DNA of 64,000 bases from G963678445 sp963678445 (GCA_963678445.1 OY782877.1:4526001-4590000), one strand, 5' to 3'; shown: positions 1 through 9,116, counted from the stretch's first letter. Translations and numbers: made by a program. Notes: generated by a model from the letters alone, not told the origin.

Positions 1-2505
1 CGTTTCCCACCAGTTAATAACTCCGCAGCGTTCCTGAAACTCATTTGCACGATCTGTTTCCCCATCCACATTGGTATCCAGATACCATGCACTCAGGTAT
101 TCCTGAAAACTCAGGTGGGCGAAGGTATAGGTGCCGTCTACCCGATCTACCAGCAGTCCGGCACGCTCGACCAGCCAACACAGAAAACCGGATTTCTCCT
201 GTGCGGTCCAGTTTTTTGGGAAACAGTGTTTCGCTTCTTTAGGGTTAAATACAATCTGGGAACGGGATTCTTTGGAATAGCCGCGCTGTTGTATCTCATA
301 GGCCAATCGTGCTACCGTGCGAAGGCGTTCGGCGCCATCCTCGGGACACCATTGGTTGGCTCCTTCTTGCACCCCTTCTTGTTGGTAGCGATCGGGAATA
401 GCGGTCAAAAGATTATCAATGCATTTTTGATAGAGCTGATGGCGTTTATCGGGTAAGGGACTGGAACGGCTGATAATCAACATCATGGTGAGGAGTAAAG
501 CGGTACGCGCCAGTACCGCGGCTTCGGGGGAATGTTTCAGTGCGTTTAAAAATTCCTTCACCCGTTGTTCCGCAGGACGGTTCTCTTCCAGATAGCAGTG
601 GGTAAAGAAGTGCTGCGCTAAAGTGCGGACGTCATCATCGGACAAGGGCTGTATGTCCAGCAGTTCAAAACCATCATTATATGAAGGTTTTCCTTCTCCA
701 TAGGGACGACTGGAAACGATTACCTGCAAGCGCGGATATTGCCTCATAAACGCCAGCAGTTTATTGCGCACCTCTTCACCAGACTTACCCAATTCATCCC
801 AACCATCCACCAGCAGGATGGGAACAGGGAGCTGCTCTTGTTCCAAGACAATTTTGAGCCTGTTTTCATAATGGGGTAAACGTGCCAGAATCTGATTTTC
901 CAGATAGGTTTCCAGCGCCTCGTCTTTTCCCCGTCGACCATGCTTGTTATAGTCACTGATTAATTTGCGTAGTTCAAGAAACAAGGGAAAGGCTTTCGGG
1001 TGTTGAATCAACCGACGAAAGGTCCAGCGCATCCAGGTGCTTTTCCCACTGCCCGCCGCACCACGAATCAGTAAGGGCTTCTTTCGAGACAACAACTTTT
1101 CTGGTGTAAAGACTTCCCCCTTATCCAGTTTATCCAGATCGTAGTCTTCACCAAAGCGTAATGGGATGTACATAGCGTCCAGCGTGGTGTCAATGGCCTC
1201 TGCGGAAGCCCCACCAGGTGGCACCTCGCCTACCCGGCTGATGTCCAACGATTGAAAATCCGTTTCAAAGGCGTTGCGGTACGCCTCGATAAACGGCCGC
1301 ACATCAGGAACGTCCGGTTTTTCCGTGGGCTGCGTGGTAGCCGTTTGAGCTAAGGACGCTTTCCACCCCTTCGGCAAGCTAAGTTGCGCTTTATGCCCCT
1401 TTTGGTAGCAGGGATCGGGCGTCCAATTGCCTACACGCACCTTGTCTCCGCCTTTTGCGCCATCTTCGTAACGCAAAATCCAGGAGCGCAGGCCTTCCTG
1501 GGGCGCTTTCGCGGGATCAATAAAAAGGAGTTGTGCGGTGTTATGAAATTGGTGCTTTAGATAATCCGGGCTGAGTCCAAAGCTTCCCACAGAAAGCCTC
1601 GGTGTGCTCCCTGCCGTTCCCGCATTCCATGTAATCGCTTCCTGAGTCGCTACATGGTGGTGTCCATGCAATAAAAGCTGTACACAGCATTTTTCCGCAA
1701 TACTGCGCAGATATTCGCTCTCCTTAAAGCCCATACAATCCGCCTTGAAACGTGTCCAAAGCTCTTTGGGGAAATCGCCCTTTTCTACACTTTCACGCCA
1801 CGCGTCTACATTCTGAGATACCGTGGGGGCCGGGTTATGGTGGAGCGCCATTACCTTGAGCCAGGATAATTGGTCTTGTTGACGCCAATGGTTCATCAAT
1901 GCCTGTGCCTGTACCTGACTGACACAACCAATATGATCCTCTTCGCGATGCGATTCGAGTTCACAAGAGTTGAGCGCCGCCACGGAAAGCTGGAATTGGG
2001 GGAATTCGTAAAGATACGCCCCTTTTTCTAGAGGTTTTCTTGTACAAGAATGTGAACTTCCGTAAAACCCCTCTAAAAATTTTTCAAAGTGAAAAAACTT
2101 AATCTTGTCTATTTCTTCTCGAAGCTCTTCTGCGGAATGTTTTGGATTTTTAAATCTCAGACCCGATGCTGCAAAATCACATCCTGTCCAGGAAACATCA
2201 TGATTGCCAGGTATGAATATAAAGCGTTCTTTGGACAGGTTCAGCTCCGTATGAAGCAAGCCAAAAAAACTTTGCGCCATTGTATATTCATCGGGATCCG
2301 CGGTTTCGGTAATGTCGCCGGTCACGATCACCAAATTGGGTGCATTGTGGGTATTTTCCCGGTTCTTGGCCTTTTCTTTGACGGCCTGCCCAAGTTTTTC
2401 ACCGAGTTCGGGAAGGGTGTCTGCTGGAAATCGGCTGTGGGGACCGAAATGGAGATCGGAAAGGTGAAGGATGGAAATGGGCTTTGAGCTGTCCTGGTCT
2501 GGCAT
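1..2505 (-). CDS. Metallophosphoesterase-NACHT NTPase fusion (3' end beyond window)
   Basis: The frame stays open from the ATG at 2505 (AGGGGAG about 10 nt upstream) to the window edge, giving 835 codons without a stop; the C-terminus lies outside. Residues 1-300 form a calcineurin-like phosphoesterase with every metal-binding motif visible: DLH at 17-19, GD at 63-64, GNHD at 100-103, HH at 222-223 and GHHH at 281-284. Residues 470-700 are a NACHT/STAND P-loop NTPase: Walker A GAAGSGKST at 482-490 and Walker B LLVDGWDE ending near 571, followed by a VSSRP motif. The end of the visible part carries the FxHLSFQEYL motif typical of the helical region after NACHT domains. Known: NACHT proteins with N-terminal effectors act as NLR-like phage sensors in bacteria. 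Inferred: the phosphoesterase is the effector, attacking a nucleotide or nucleic acid once the sensor is triggered. The sensor domain itself would be off-window. Confident on domains, not on role. Confidence 0.9.
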   Translation of the reverse strand, partial: MPDQDSSKPISILHLSDLHFGPHSRFPADTLPELGEKLGQAVKEKAKNRENTHNAPNLVIVTGDITETADPDEYTMAQSFFGLLHTELNLSKERFIFIPGNHDVSWTGCDFAASGLRFKNPKHSAEELREEIDKIKFFHFEKFLEGFYGSSHSCTRKPLEKGAYLYEFPQFQLSVAALNSCELESHREEDHIGCVSQVQAQALMNHWRQQDQLSWLKVMALHHNPAPTVSQNVDAWRESVEKGDFPKELWTRFKADCMGFKESEYLRSIAEKCCVQLLLHGHHHVATQEAITWNAGTAGSTPRLSVGSFGLSPDYLKHQFHNTAQLLFIDPAKAPQEGLRSWILRYEDGAKGGDKVRVGNWTPDPCYQKGHKAQLSLPKGWKASLAQTATTQPTEKPDVPDVRPFIEAYRNAFETDFQSLDISRVGEVPPGGASAEAIDTTLDAMYIPLRFGEDYDLDKLDKGEVFTPEKLLSRKKPLLIRGAAGSGKSTWMRWTFRRLIQHPKAFPLFLELRKLISDYNKHGRRGKDEALETYLENQILARLPHYENRLKIVLEQEQLPVPILLVDGWDELGKSGEEVRNKLLAFMRQYPRLQVIVSSRPYGEGKPSYNDGFELLDIQPLSDDDVRTLAQHFFTHCYLEENRPAEQRVKEFLNALKHSPEAAVLARTALLLTMMLIISRSSPLPDKRHQLYQKCIDNLLTAIPDRYQQEGVQEGANQWCPEDGAERLRTVARLAYEIQQRGYSKESRSQIVFNPKEAKHCFPKNWTAQEKSGFLCWLVERAGLLVDRVDGTYTFAHLSFQEYLSAWYLDTNVDGETDRANEFQERCGVINWWET

Positions 2506-2668
2506 AGCACTATGAACTCCCCTACTTTGTTCTTGCACCAACAGGTATATGAATATATCGGAATAGGGGCGTAGCGTCAAATCGGAGCAGAGAAGAGGAT
2601 CTGTGCAGAGGAGGGAAAGTGGCCTTTTATCTCAACGCATCAGCGGGTACAATAATAGGAGCGGGAAC

Positions 2669-2790
2669 GGTGGTCTAGCGATCACAAGCGTTAGGTAGGG
2701 TCCTTGCCGTACCTGAACATAGCTGTGCTTTGTTTTCAGGATAGTTTTTGGAATTGAGACGCAAAAGTGGCCAATGCCACGGGGAATATA
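2669..2790 (+). repeat. Interspersed hairpin repeat, copy 1 (degenerate)
   Basis: Degenerate member of the intergenic repeat family. The head (GGTCTAGCGATC) is a decayed form of the GGTC-CAGC-GACC hairpin, followed by a recognisable GGTCCTTGCCGTACCTGA block and a T-rich tail. It lies in the divergent gap between the NACHT fusion and the next gene. Confidence 0.55.
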
Positions 2791-2791
2791 G

Positions 2792-3799
2792 ATGTTTTTT
2801 ATGCCGGTTTCTAAAAGGGTTGCTTTGGGTTGTGGGTTGTTGCCGTGGTGTGTGGTGTTGTGTTTTGGAGTGAGCATGGGGATGGTGGGTGCGGATGCAT
2901 CGGAGACGGATCAGTATCTTACGTGGGGCGTGGAGCTGGAGGATAGTGCGGAGGCGTTTAATGGCTTTTTGAATGATACGTTTGTGAAGTATGTGCATTT
3001 TATTAATCGTCGCTCGCAGAAGGTGCATACGAAGGAGGCGTTGGTGGATGGTTTTTTTATTTATTTGTATGACGGGTTGCATTATTCGCGGGCGCGACAG
3101 TTTATCAAGAAGTCGGATGCGGTGGAGCGCTATCCAGAGGACTCGTTGTCGCAGTTTGGTTTTTTGTGTAGAAGTATTTATCGTCGGCCCACGTTTCCTT
3201 TCTTGTTGCCGATGTGTCGCACGTTCCGGATTGGAGATGTGTATTTGAGTACGGATAAGATATCGCATTTTTTTGGGTATGGACGGCGTTATTTTGCACG
3301 GTATGGGCGGTTGCTTGCAGGGGGCAAAACGGAGGAGGAGGCGCGGGAGGCGATTGTGCGTTGGGGAATTATGCAGGAGTCGAGTGTGGTGGGAACGTGG
3401 GTGTGTGGTATTTTCTCGCATGCGGATATGGAGGCGAATTATCAGGGCTTCTTGTTTGCCCAGGAGCTTTGCTATGGAGAGCCTGCTTATGTGGAAAAGG
3501 AGGCGGAGGGCTGGAAAATCCTACGTAGCATCGATGTGCGTCCGTATATTACGCCTGATTTTGATGAGTCGTATAACCGGTCGCATTACTTTGGTTTTCG
3601 ACGCAAAATGACGCTGCCTGTGGTGCAGCAAGTGTATTGTGAGCAGTATTCTTCACCGCGGGTTCAGAAGCGCTTTGCACGCTATGCCACGTATACGCCC
3701 AGTTTTTCAAAGCAGTATATTGATGCATATTTTGAGGCGCGTCAGCCGGAGAAGCAGCGGGAACGGGAGTGGCCGTGTCTGTGTGCGACGAAGCGTTAG
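2792..3799 (+). CDS. Secreted protein of unknown function
   Basis: A 335-residue protein starting at an ATG preceded by GGGGA at good spacing. The first 37 residues look like a signal peptide: a basic start, a hydrophobic run and an Ala-rich cleavage region ending near GADAS. The mature part is rich in Tyr, Phe, Arg and Cys and contains a DKISHFFGYGRRY segment, but I do not recognise the family. The coding strand is strikingly G- and T-rich, with many TTG, GTG and GGG codons, unlike its neighbours. The last codons overlap the convergent protease gene by 4 bp. It stands alone as a plus-strand gene among minus-strand neighbours. No function is proposed. Confidence 0.65.
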   Translation: MFFMPVSKRVALGCGLLPWCVVLCFGVSMGMVGADASETDQYLTWGVELEDSAEAFNGFLNDTFVKYVHFINRRSQKVHTKEALVDGFFIYLYDGLHYSRARQFIKKSDAVERYPEDSLSQFGFLCRSIYRRPTFPFLLPMCRTFRIGDVYLSTDKISHFFGYGRRYFARYGRLLAGGKTEEEAREAIVRWGIMQESSVVGTWVCGIFSHADMEANYQGFLFAQELCYGEPAYVEKEAEGWKILRSIDVRPYITPDFDESYNRSHYFGFRRKMTLPVVQQVYCEQYSSPRVQKRFARYATYTPSFSKQYIDAYFEARQPEKQREREWPCLCATKR

Positions 3800-6045
3800 G
3801 GCTGTGCGTTGTCCAGTGGGACTGTCTGAAACCAGGGAAGTTTTAGAAAGGGCAATTCCTTGCCGTCGTTGGGATCGAGTGGGTTCAGATTCCAGGCAAT
3901 TTCTCGTGCGTCACTTACCCCATCCCCATCGGTGTCCCTCTCGTTAGGGTCGGTTATATAGCCGTTTTTATCGGTAACTTCCTCGAAATCGGTTAAGGTA
4001 TCGCCGTCGGTGTCTACTTGGTCCGGGTTGCTGTTGTAGCCAAACGTACCAAACTCTTCGTCATAATCAGACAGCCCATCTCCGTCGCGGTCAGGATCAT
4101 CATCTTCGATGACAAGGATAAGTTGATTGTATTGTGTTTCTATCGTGGCGCTGGCGGGGTTCTCTAGCAGTAACAAAATATTTTCATCTTCTTCATGGGT
4201 GGTGTCTGGGTGGATCAGGATGGAAAGTGACTGCGATGCGCTATCACATGGAATACAGAGTGTTGTGCCGGAAAGGGAATAGTCTGTTCCCTGTTGAGCA
4301 GTCCCCCCTGCTATTGTCACGTCTACCTGTACAAGGCCGTCGCTGATGCCTTGTAGGCTAATGGGAAGCGCTGTAGCTTCTGTTGTTTCGGATACGGTCA
4401 ACTGGTTTTGGGAAAAGCGAAAGGCTGGCGGCTCCAGGTAGGGTTGTATGATGGGATAGGCTACATCATAACGACCGAAATAGTCGGGTTCCCAGAAGAA
4501 AAAGCAGGAGGCGTATCCTCCCCATAGTTGGCCGATGAGTTGTCGACTTTCAAATAGGATAAGGGGTGCCCCGGAAGCACCTGGTTCGGTGGTGCCTATA
4601 TTCCATACTACCTGATGGTAGAGATCTTGGTGCAGGTTTAAACGGTTTATGGTATGCCCAAAACTGATATGTTTGGGGGCGCCGCGTGGGTGGTGAATGG
4701 TAATCACTGCTGTGTCTTTCGGCGGTGTTTGGTTTGTCCAACCCAGTCGGGTCAAGGGCTCGGAGGGGCATTCACGTAATCGTAGCAAGGTGAAATCATT
4801 TCCCCCACCGTAGAATCCCGTCCCCGACATTCCAGCGAGATAATCGGCTCCGCCAAAAGTGCGTAAGGCCTCAGAAATAGGGGGGAAAGGACTGTGGCAG
4901 TAAGGATTCTGGTACTGCCAGTAGAATTCCAACGAGGCAGCGCTGTGAACGCCTTTTTGACGATCTACGCAATGGTTTGCGGTTAGCACCAGGGGCGGTG
5001 TATCCGACGAATGGCCACTGGCCAGGAGTGTGCAGGAACAGAAAATTATGCCGTTTGTCCCGGCAATTGTCATGCCGCCTATCGCGGAGGCCGTTTCCTG
5101 CCAGTGGGGATAACAGGCCAAATCGCGGTTGCAGGCACCTATGGAGAAGGAAGGATTTGCACTTGGATCGTGATAGATGTGCGCAATGCGTCTTATGGAA
5201 AGATGTGTATTTTCCAATTCTTTTGCAGAAGGGATGTAGCACTCGAGAATAACGCTCTCGTTAAAACAGGTAGGCGTCCATAACGTACCATCCTGGCTGG
5301 GAATATCCGTGAACGGTCCATACTTTTCCTCTGGAAAGTGCTCGTTATAGAGCATCAACGAGGCACCTTCCGGAAGCTGTAGCTTTTGTATTTCAATACG
5401 CTGTCCAACAGCGTCGGGCGAGATGAGGCGTACCGACCACAGGAGTCCGCCATCAGCCAGACTGCGCCATTCCCCCATGTCCGGTGTTACATCACCGCAC
5501 AAGTCAATAGACACCGGCAGTTGGCGGTAAATTCCTAAGCGTTTTACCTGCTTTTCTCCTTGCGACTGTTCTTGTGCATCCTCTTCGTCAAGCTGTTGTT
5601 GGTCGATTTCAGGCAGGACAATATCAAAATGAGGTGGCATGGCATAGACGATGCTTTTGGGTTTTGGAATAGCTGTTTTCGCGGTGCTCGTTACAGCAAT
5701 CCCCTGCTGTGCCGGGATATTTACGGGGAGGTTATCCCATTTTTTGGGTGATATATGCGTCTCTTTAGGCAGGATAACGCCGTCCCGGCTATAGAGTACA
5801 AACGTTTCCCCAGCCTCCTTTTGCTGCACGCGATATCCGGTTCGATAACCGGATATCGACCGTTCATTCCAAGCAGCAAGCAAGAGAAAATCGGCCTGTG
5901 GATATCCCTGTTGGTCTAGAAAACGAACCGCATCATTATAAAAGGGCGCTTGTTCATCCACCGAGCTTGCTGATGCATTCCCCCACAGCGCGGATAACAA
6001 TAGTAAAAAAACGCAATAATGGTATTTATAGACATACCTGTCCAT
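3796..6045 (-). CDS. Secreted trypsin-like protease with Calx-beta and Ca-binding repeats
   Basis: Start chosen at 6045, where GGGGGA sits 4 nt upstream of an ATG opening a signal peptide (hydrophobic run VFLLLLSALWG, then ASA). The central half is an S1-type serine protease resembling lysyl endopeptidases. The triad is visible as His in LTANHC (about 358), Asp in GGNDFTLLRL (about 417) and Ser in GASGAP (about 491). A Calx-beta-like domain follows (about 550-640), ending in a DDDPDRDGDGLSD stretch. Next come thrombospondin type-3-like calcium repeats (DxDxDG motifs, about 645-720). The protein is 749 residues and should be exported. It lies 50 bp downstream of a paralogous protease, probably in one operon. 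Inferred role: calcium-stabilised extracellular proteolysis. The substrate is unknown. Confidence 0.85.
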   Translation of the reverse strand: MDRYVYKYHYCVFLLLLSALWGNASASSVDEQAPFYNDAVRFLDQQGYPQADFLLLAAWNERSISGYRTGYRVQQKEAGETFVLYSRDGVILPKETHISPKKWDNLPVNIPAQQGIAVTSTAKTAIPKPKSIVYAMPPHFDIVLPEIDQQQLDEEDAQEQSQGEKQVKRLGIYRQLPVSIDLCGDVTPDMGEWRSLADGGLLWSVRLISPDAVGQRIEIQKLQLPEGASLMLYNEHFPEEKYGPFTDIPSQDGTLWTPTCFNESVILECYIPSAKELENTHLSIRRIAHIYHDPSANPSFSIGACNRDLACYPHWQETASAIGGMTIAGTNGIIFCSCTLLASGHSSDTPPLVLTANHCVDRQKGVHSAASLEFYWQYQNPYCHSPFPPISEALRTFGGADYLAGMSGTGFYGGGNDFTLLRLRECPSEPLTRLGWTNQTPPKDTAVITIHHPRGAPKHISFGHTINRLNLHQDLYHQVVWNIGTTEPGASGAPLILFESRQLIGQLWGGYASCFFFWEPDYFGRYDVAYPIIQPYLEPPAFRFSQNQLTVSETTEATALPISLQGISDGLVQVDVTIAGGTAQQGTDYSLSGTTLCIPCDSASQSLSILIHPDTTHEEDENILLLLENPASATIETQYNQLILVIEDDDPDRDGDGLSDYDEEFGTFGYNSNPDQVDTDGDTLTDFEEVTDKNGYITDPNERDTDGDGVSDAREIAWNLNPLDPNDGKELPFLKLPWFQTVPLDNAQP

Positions 6046-6095
6046 ACGTTCCCCCTGGCTGAAAAAGGTACAGAAAATGTACCTTATAGAATACA

Positions 6096-7898
6096 TTATT
6101 GCGTGGTTTTAAGCAAGGTATTTAGCATCAGCTGTACATCAACGGCATCTATTTTGCCTGACTGGTCTACATCTGCTTTTTCAAGGGTATCCACCCCTAA
6201 AACGGTATTGATAAGCAATTGCAAATCCGCCGCGTTGACCGTGCCGTTCTCATCCAGATCATACGGATTCTCTGCAGGCGGTAACCACGATGCAATGATG
6301 GGATAGGTTGTATCAAAACGCCCAAAATAATCCGGTTCATCTGTTGCGTAACACGAGGCGCGTCCCCCATATAACTGGCCAATAATCAACTGACTGTTTT
6401 CCAGAAACAAGGGACTGCCTGAGGAACCAGATTCCGTCGTTCCCTCTTCCCACAAGACCTCATGGAAACGGGCAATAGGGTACATATCGCGGTGGCCATA
6501 ATAGGGGCTTCCCGTATTCGTGATATCGCCAAAAGAGATGCGCTTGTAATCTCCCTTTGGATGGTGGATATCCACCACGGCATCCCCCACTGCCGCCGCA
6601 GTGCTGTCATAACCGCACCAGACCAGGCCTGCCGGAGGATCGTTGCGTAAACGCAGGAAGGCAAAATCGGTTCCCGTGTCATGATCACTGCCCGCCAGGA
6701 AATTTGCTCCTCCCAGCGTACGCGGCACTGTTGCCGGCGCAGGTACCTCGCCATCACAAGCGGAACGTTGGTACAACCAATACACCTCTATCGTTTTTGC
6801 CGTTGAGATCGCGACTGCATTGGTGCTTCCGCTCATACAATGGTAAGCGGTAAGAAAATACGGTACATTTGATTCCGGATCCTGATCTGCCAGCAACGTT
6901 CCTGTACACCACAACACGCCGTCCACACCAATGCTGCCAATCCCCCCCACACCCAAGGCAGTGGTTGACCATTCAGGATAGCAAGCTACGTCCAGATTAC
7001 AATAACCTGCACTTGATTTCATTAACGCGTCCGGCACCTTATACAGATGAGCTACCTGGTCAACTTCAAAATCCAGAGACGAGGCCCTATCCGGTGCAGC
7101 AACTACACACTCCAGCACCACACTCTCACCAAAACAGGTTGGCGTCCAAAAATCCGCCTCTCCCGCAAACGGACCGTAATATTCCGAAGGATACGCCGTG
7201 TTGTACATATGCACCTGCACCCCATCGGGCAGATTCATACGTGAAAAATGCACCCGAATTCCCCGTGCATCGTACGAACACAAGGACAGACGCCACACCG
7301 CAATTCCCTCCTCCAGCATCGTCCAGGTTCCTGCATTCGCCTGCATGCACTGCACCTCAACCGATACATGCAAAGGTTGACACACACCGATACGTTCCGC
7401 AATGGCTTCCTTCGCGTCCGTATAGCGCTGTGCGTCCTCTGCCTGCACTGCCAGCGTATCCACCGGAGGCACAATACGTTCCTCCAAAGGCAACGCATCA
7501 AAACGCATCGGAGCCACCACACTTTTTTTTGTTTGCGGAAAGCCCGGTACAATTTCCGAAGGCTGCACTACCGCCGCATTCCAGGATTTTTCAGCAACAC
7601 CATACTGCGTTAATTCCTCGTCAGACAATGCCTGCCCCGTCGCATCGTAATAGCGATCAAAAGGAGCTCCCCCGTCCACCGGTTTATAACGCACGCCATA
7701 CACCAATACATCGGGCGCTCGCGGTGCTCGCTCGCACCACTGATACACCGTCTCACAGCCCTCTATCGAAAAAGATACCGATTCTGCCGCGACTGCGGAA
7801 CCAAGACCAAGCATACTCAGAAATATCACAGTGGCAGTTGTTCGTCTCCACGGCATCCCGTGGGAGAAGCTGCAAAGAAAGGGAAAAACAAAGTTCAA
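6096..7898 (-). CDS. Secreted trypsin-like protease with C-terminal dockerin
   Basis: S1-family serine protease with lysyl-endopeptidase-like motifs: His in LTAYHC (about 353), Asp in TGTDFAFLRL (about 411), Ser in SGSSGSP (about 492). The last 55 residues are a type I dockerin: two calcium-loop/helix repeats, DLDENGTVNAADLQLLIN and DVDQSGKIDAVDVQLMLN. The start is uncertain. A TTG at 7898 has AAGGAG 8 nt upstream. An ATG at 7856 opens a good signal peptide (VIFLSMLGLGSAVAA) but lacks a ribosome site, and the frame is open to 7976. It shares layout with the protease just downstream but has a different C-terminal module. Known: dockerins bind cohesins. No cohesin is seen in this window, so the partner is unknown. 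Confidence 0.85.
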   Translation of the reverse strand: MNFVFPFLCSFSHGMPWRRTTATVIFLSMLGLGSAVAAESVSFSIEGCETVYQWCERAPRAPDVLVYGVRYKPVDGGAPFDRYYDATGQALSDEELTQYGVAEKSWNAAVVQPSEIVPGFPQTKKSVVAPMRFDALPLEERIVPPVDTLAVQAEDAQRYTDAKEAIAERIGVCQPLHVSVEVQCMQANAGTWTMLEEGIAVWRLSLCSYDARGIRVHFSRMNLPDGVQVHMYNTAYPSEYYGPFAGEADFWTPTCFGESVVLECVVAAPDRASSLDFEVDQVAHLYKVPDALMKSSAGYCNLDVACYPEWSTTALGVGGIGSIGVDGVLWCTGTLLADQDPESNVPYFLTAYHCMSGSTNAVAISTAKTIEVYWLYQRSACDGEVPAPATVPRTLGGANFLAGSDHDTGTDFAFLRLRNDPPAGLVWCGYDSTAAAVGDAVVDIHHPKGDYKRISFGDITNTGSPYYGHRDMYPIARFHEVLWEEGTTESGSSGSPLFLENSQLIIGQLYGGRASCYATDEPDYFGRFDTTYPIIASWLPPAENPYDLDENGTVNAADLQLLINTVLGVDTLEKADVDQSGKIDAVDVQLMLNTLLKTTQ

Positions 7899-8104
7899 CG
7901 TACTAGCTCCTTGTATTGCACCACCGCCATCCATTCTTAAATGACTACAGCATAGTATAGGATTACTGAATACCATTGTAAACCCTACAGATTAACTCGC
8001 CAGGCATTACGAGGAACAGGCGTTAGCTCCCCATTTTTCGGTCCAGAATAATTTATATTGCGCATTTTAATAATAATTTATATTATAAATATAAAGACAG
8101 TGGA

Positions 8105-8221
8105 GGCGTAGCCCTTTTCTTCTCGTTCGCAAGTTGAACTGGTAACTCTAAAGGCTGCCGCCCCAAGTATTACGAAGTCAAGCTTCGGAGACAAATGCGT
8201 TACGAAGTACAACTTCGTAAC
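8105..8221. repeat. Palindrome-rich intergenic element
   Basis: In the 480-bp gap between the dockerin protease and the pentapeptide gene. It contains a perfect inverted repeat with 10-bp arms (GTTACGAAGT and ACTTCGTAAC, 3-nt loop) at 8199-8221. About 30 bp upstream is a second, weaker TACGAAGTC/AGCTTCG copy. The layout suggests a non-coding palindromic repeat. I see no gene in this gap. Confidence 0.5.
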
Positions 8222-8229
8222 AATAGAAA

Positions 8230-8352
8230 GTGGTCCAGCGACCACAAGCCATAGGTATGGTCCTTGTCGGCGCTGATCAGCATAAAAATTTTGTTTTTGA
8301 TACCTTTCCAGATTTCAGTCACCAAAATGGTCCAGCGGCCACAAGGTGGGCT
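8230..8352 (+). repeat. Interspersed hairpin repeat, copy 2
   Basis: Clear family member. The head hairpin GGTCCAGCGACC is at 8232-8243, followed by the ATGGTCCTT block, an AAAATTTTGTTTTT tract and the tail GATTTCAGTCA ending near 8321. A second partial head (GGTCCAGCGGCC, 8329-8340) follows directly, so this is a tandem start of another copy just before the pentapeptide gene. Confidence 0.85.
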
Positions 8353-8379
8353 GAACCCAGAGGATAAAGGACAGACATC

Positions 8380-9030
8380 ATGGCGTACCAGGAACATCTC
8401 GATGTATTGCAACAAGGCGTATCGGTATGGAATCGCTGGCGCGAAGCACACCCGGAAATCGTGCCCGACCTGCACCGGGTTAACCTGCAAAATGCCCAAC
8501 TACCCGGTATCAATCTACAAAACGCAGAAATGGGAAGTGCAATACTTCAAAACGCCAATCTGCAAGGCGCAAACCTGTCCCACGCCCGCCTTAGCAATGC
8601 CAATCTGAGCAAAGCCGACCTCCGTACAGCCATCTGCTACAGTACCGACTTGAGTCAGGTACGCCTGCACGGCACCAACCTCACTGGCGCTTGCTTCAGC
8701 AAAGCGCTCCTGAATGGGGTCGACCTGCACGGACGCGATTTGCGCGGACTCGACTTTAGCGAAGCTAACCTTTATCAGGCCCATCTGGAAAGCTGCGATT
8801 TTACGGGCTCCAACCTGCAACACGCCTGCCTTTCCGAGGCGCACCTGCACATGACCAACTTCTGCAACGCCCAGCTACAACACGCCAACCTGCTCGAAGC
8901 TGATTTACACGAAGCCTTCCTGAAAAGCGCCGACCTGACCGGGGCCAACCTCAACGGCGCACGCCTCGACCAGGCCTACCTTTCCCCCAAACAACGTATG
9001 ATGCACTGGCTACACGCCCTGCGTCACTAA
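8380..9030 (+). CDS. Pentapeptide-repeat protein
   Basis: 216 residues; ATG preceded by AAAGGA about 8 nt upstream. From about residue 33 to 200 the sequence is an almost unbroken run of pentapeptide repeats of the A(D/N)Lxx form (LQNAN LQGAN LSHAR LSNAN). These fold as a right-handed quadrilateral beta-helix. The N-terminal helix, with HLDVLQQGVSVWNRWREAHP, is a known leader of such proteins and in other bacteria can join effector domains. No effector domain is present here, and there is no signal peptide, so it is probably cytoplasmic. It lies between two copies of the hairpin repeat and beside the IS element, in an accessory region with NACHT and SIR2 genes. The biochemical role is unknown. 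Confidence 0.85.
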   Translation: MAYQEHLDVLQQGVSVWNRWREAHPEIVPDLHRVNLQNAQLPGINLQNAEMGSAILQNANLQGANLSHARLSNANLSKADLRTAICYSTDLSQVRLHGTNLTGACFSKALLNGVDLHGRDLRGLDFSEANLYQAHLESCDFTGSNLQHACLSEAHLHMTNFCNAQLQHANLLEADLHEAFLKSADLTGANLNGARLDQAYLSPKQRMMHWLHALRH

Positions 9031-9115
9031 GGCGAGCCAGCGACCGCAAGCAAGAGGCATGGTCCTTACCATCCATAACCGACACAGGAAACACCACCCT
9101 TGTTCCCACGGTCCT
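9031..9115 (+). repeat. Interspersed hairpin repeat, copy 3, ending in a split palindrome
   Basis: Begins immediately after the TAA of the pentapeptide gene. The head is GAGCCAGCGACCGC, then GGCATGGTCCTTACC. The distal end (9102-9112, GTTCCCACGGT) is one arm of a palindrome. The other arm (ACCGTGGGAAC, 10807-10817) lies across the insertion sequence, so the IS interrupted this copy. Confidence 0.75.
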
Positions 9116-9116
9116 C

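Noticed and set aside
2675..3421. 248-codon minus-strand ORF opposite the secreted protein
   Set aside because: Composition is His/Arg/Pro/Thr-heavy as expected for the complement of a G/T-rich gene, and it overlaps a plus-strand gene with a good signal peptide and ribosome site.
6869..7906. 345-codon plus-strand ORF
   Set aside because: Pro/His/Thr-rich shadow of the dockerin protease, which has clear catalytic and calcium motifs on the other strand.
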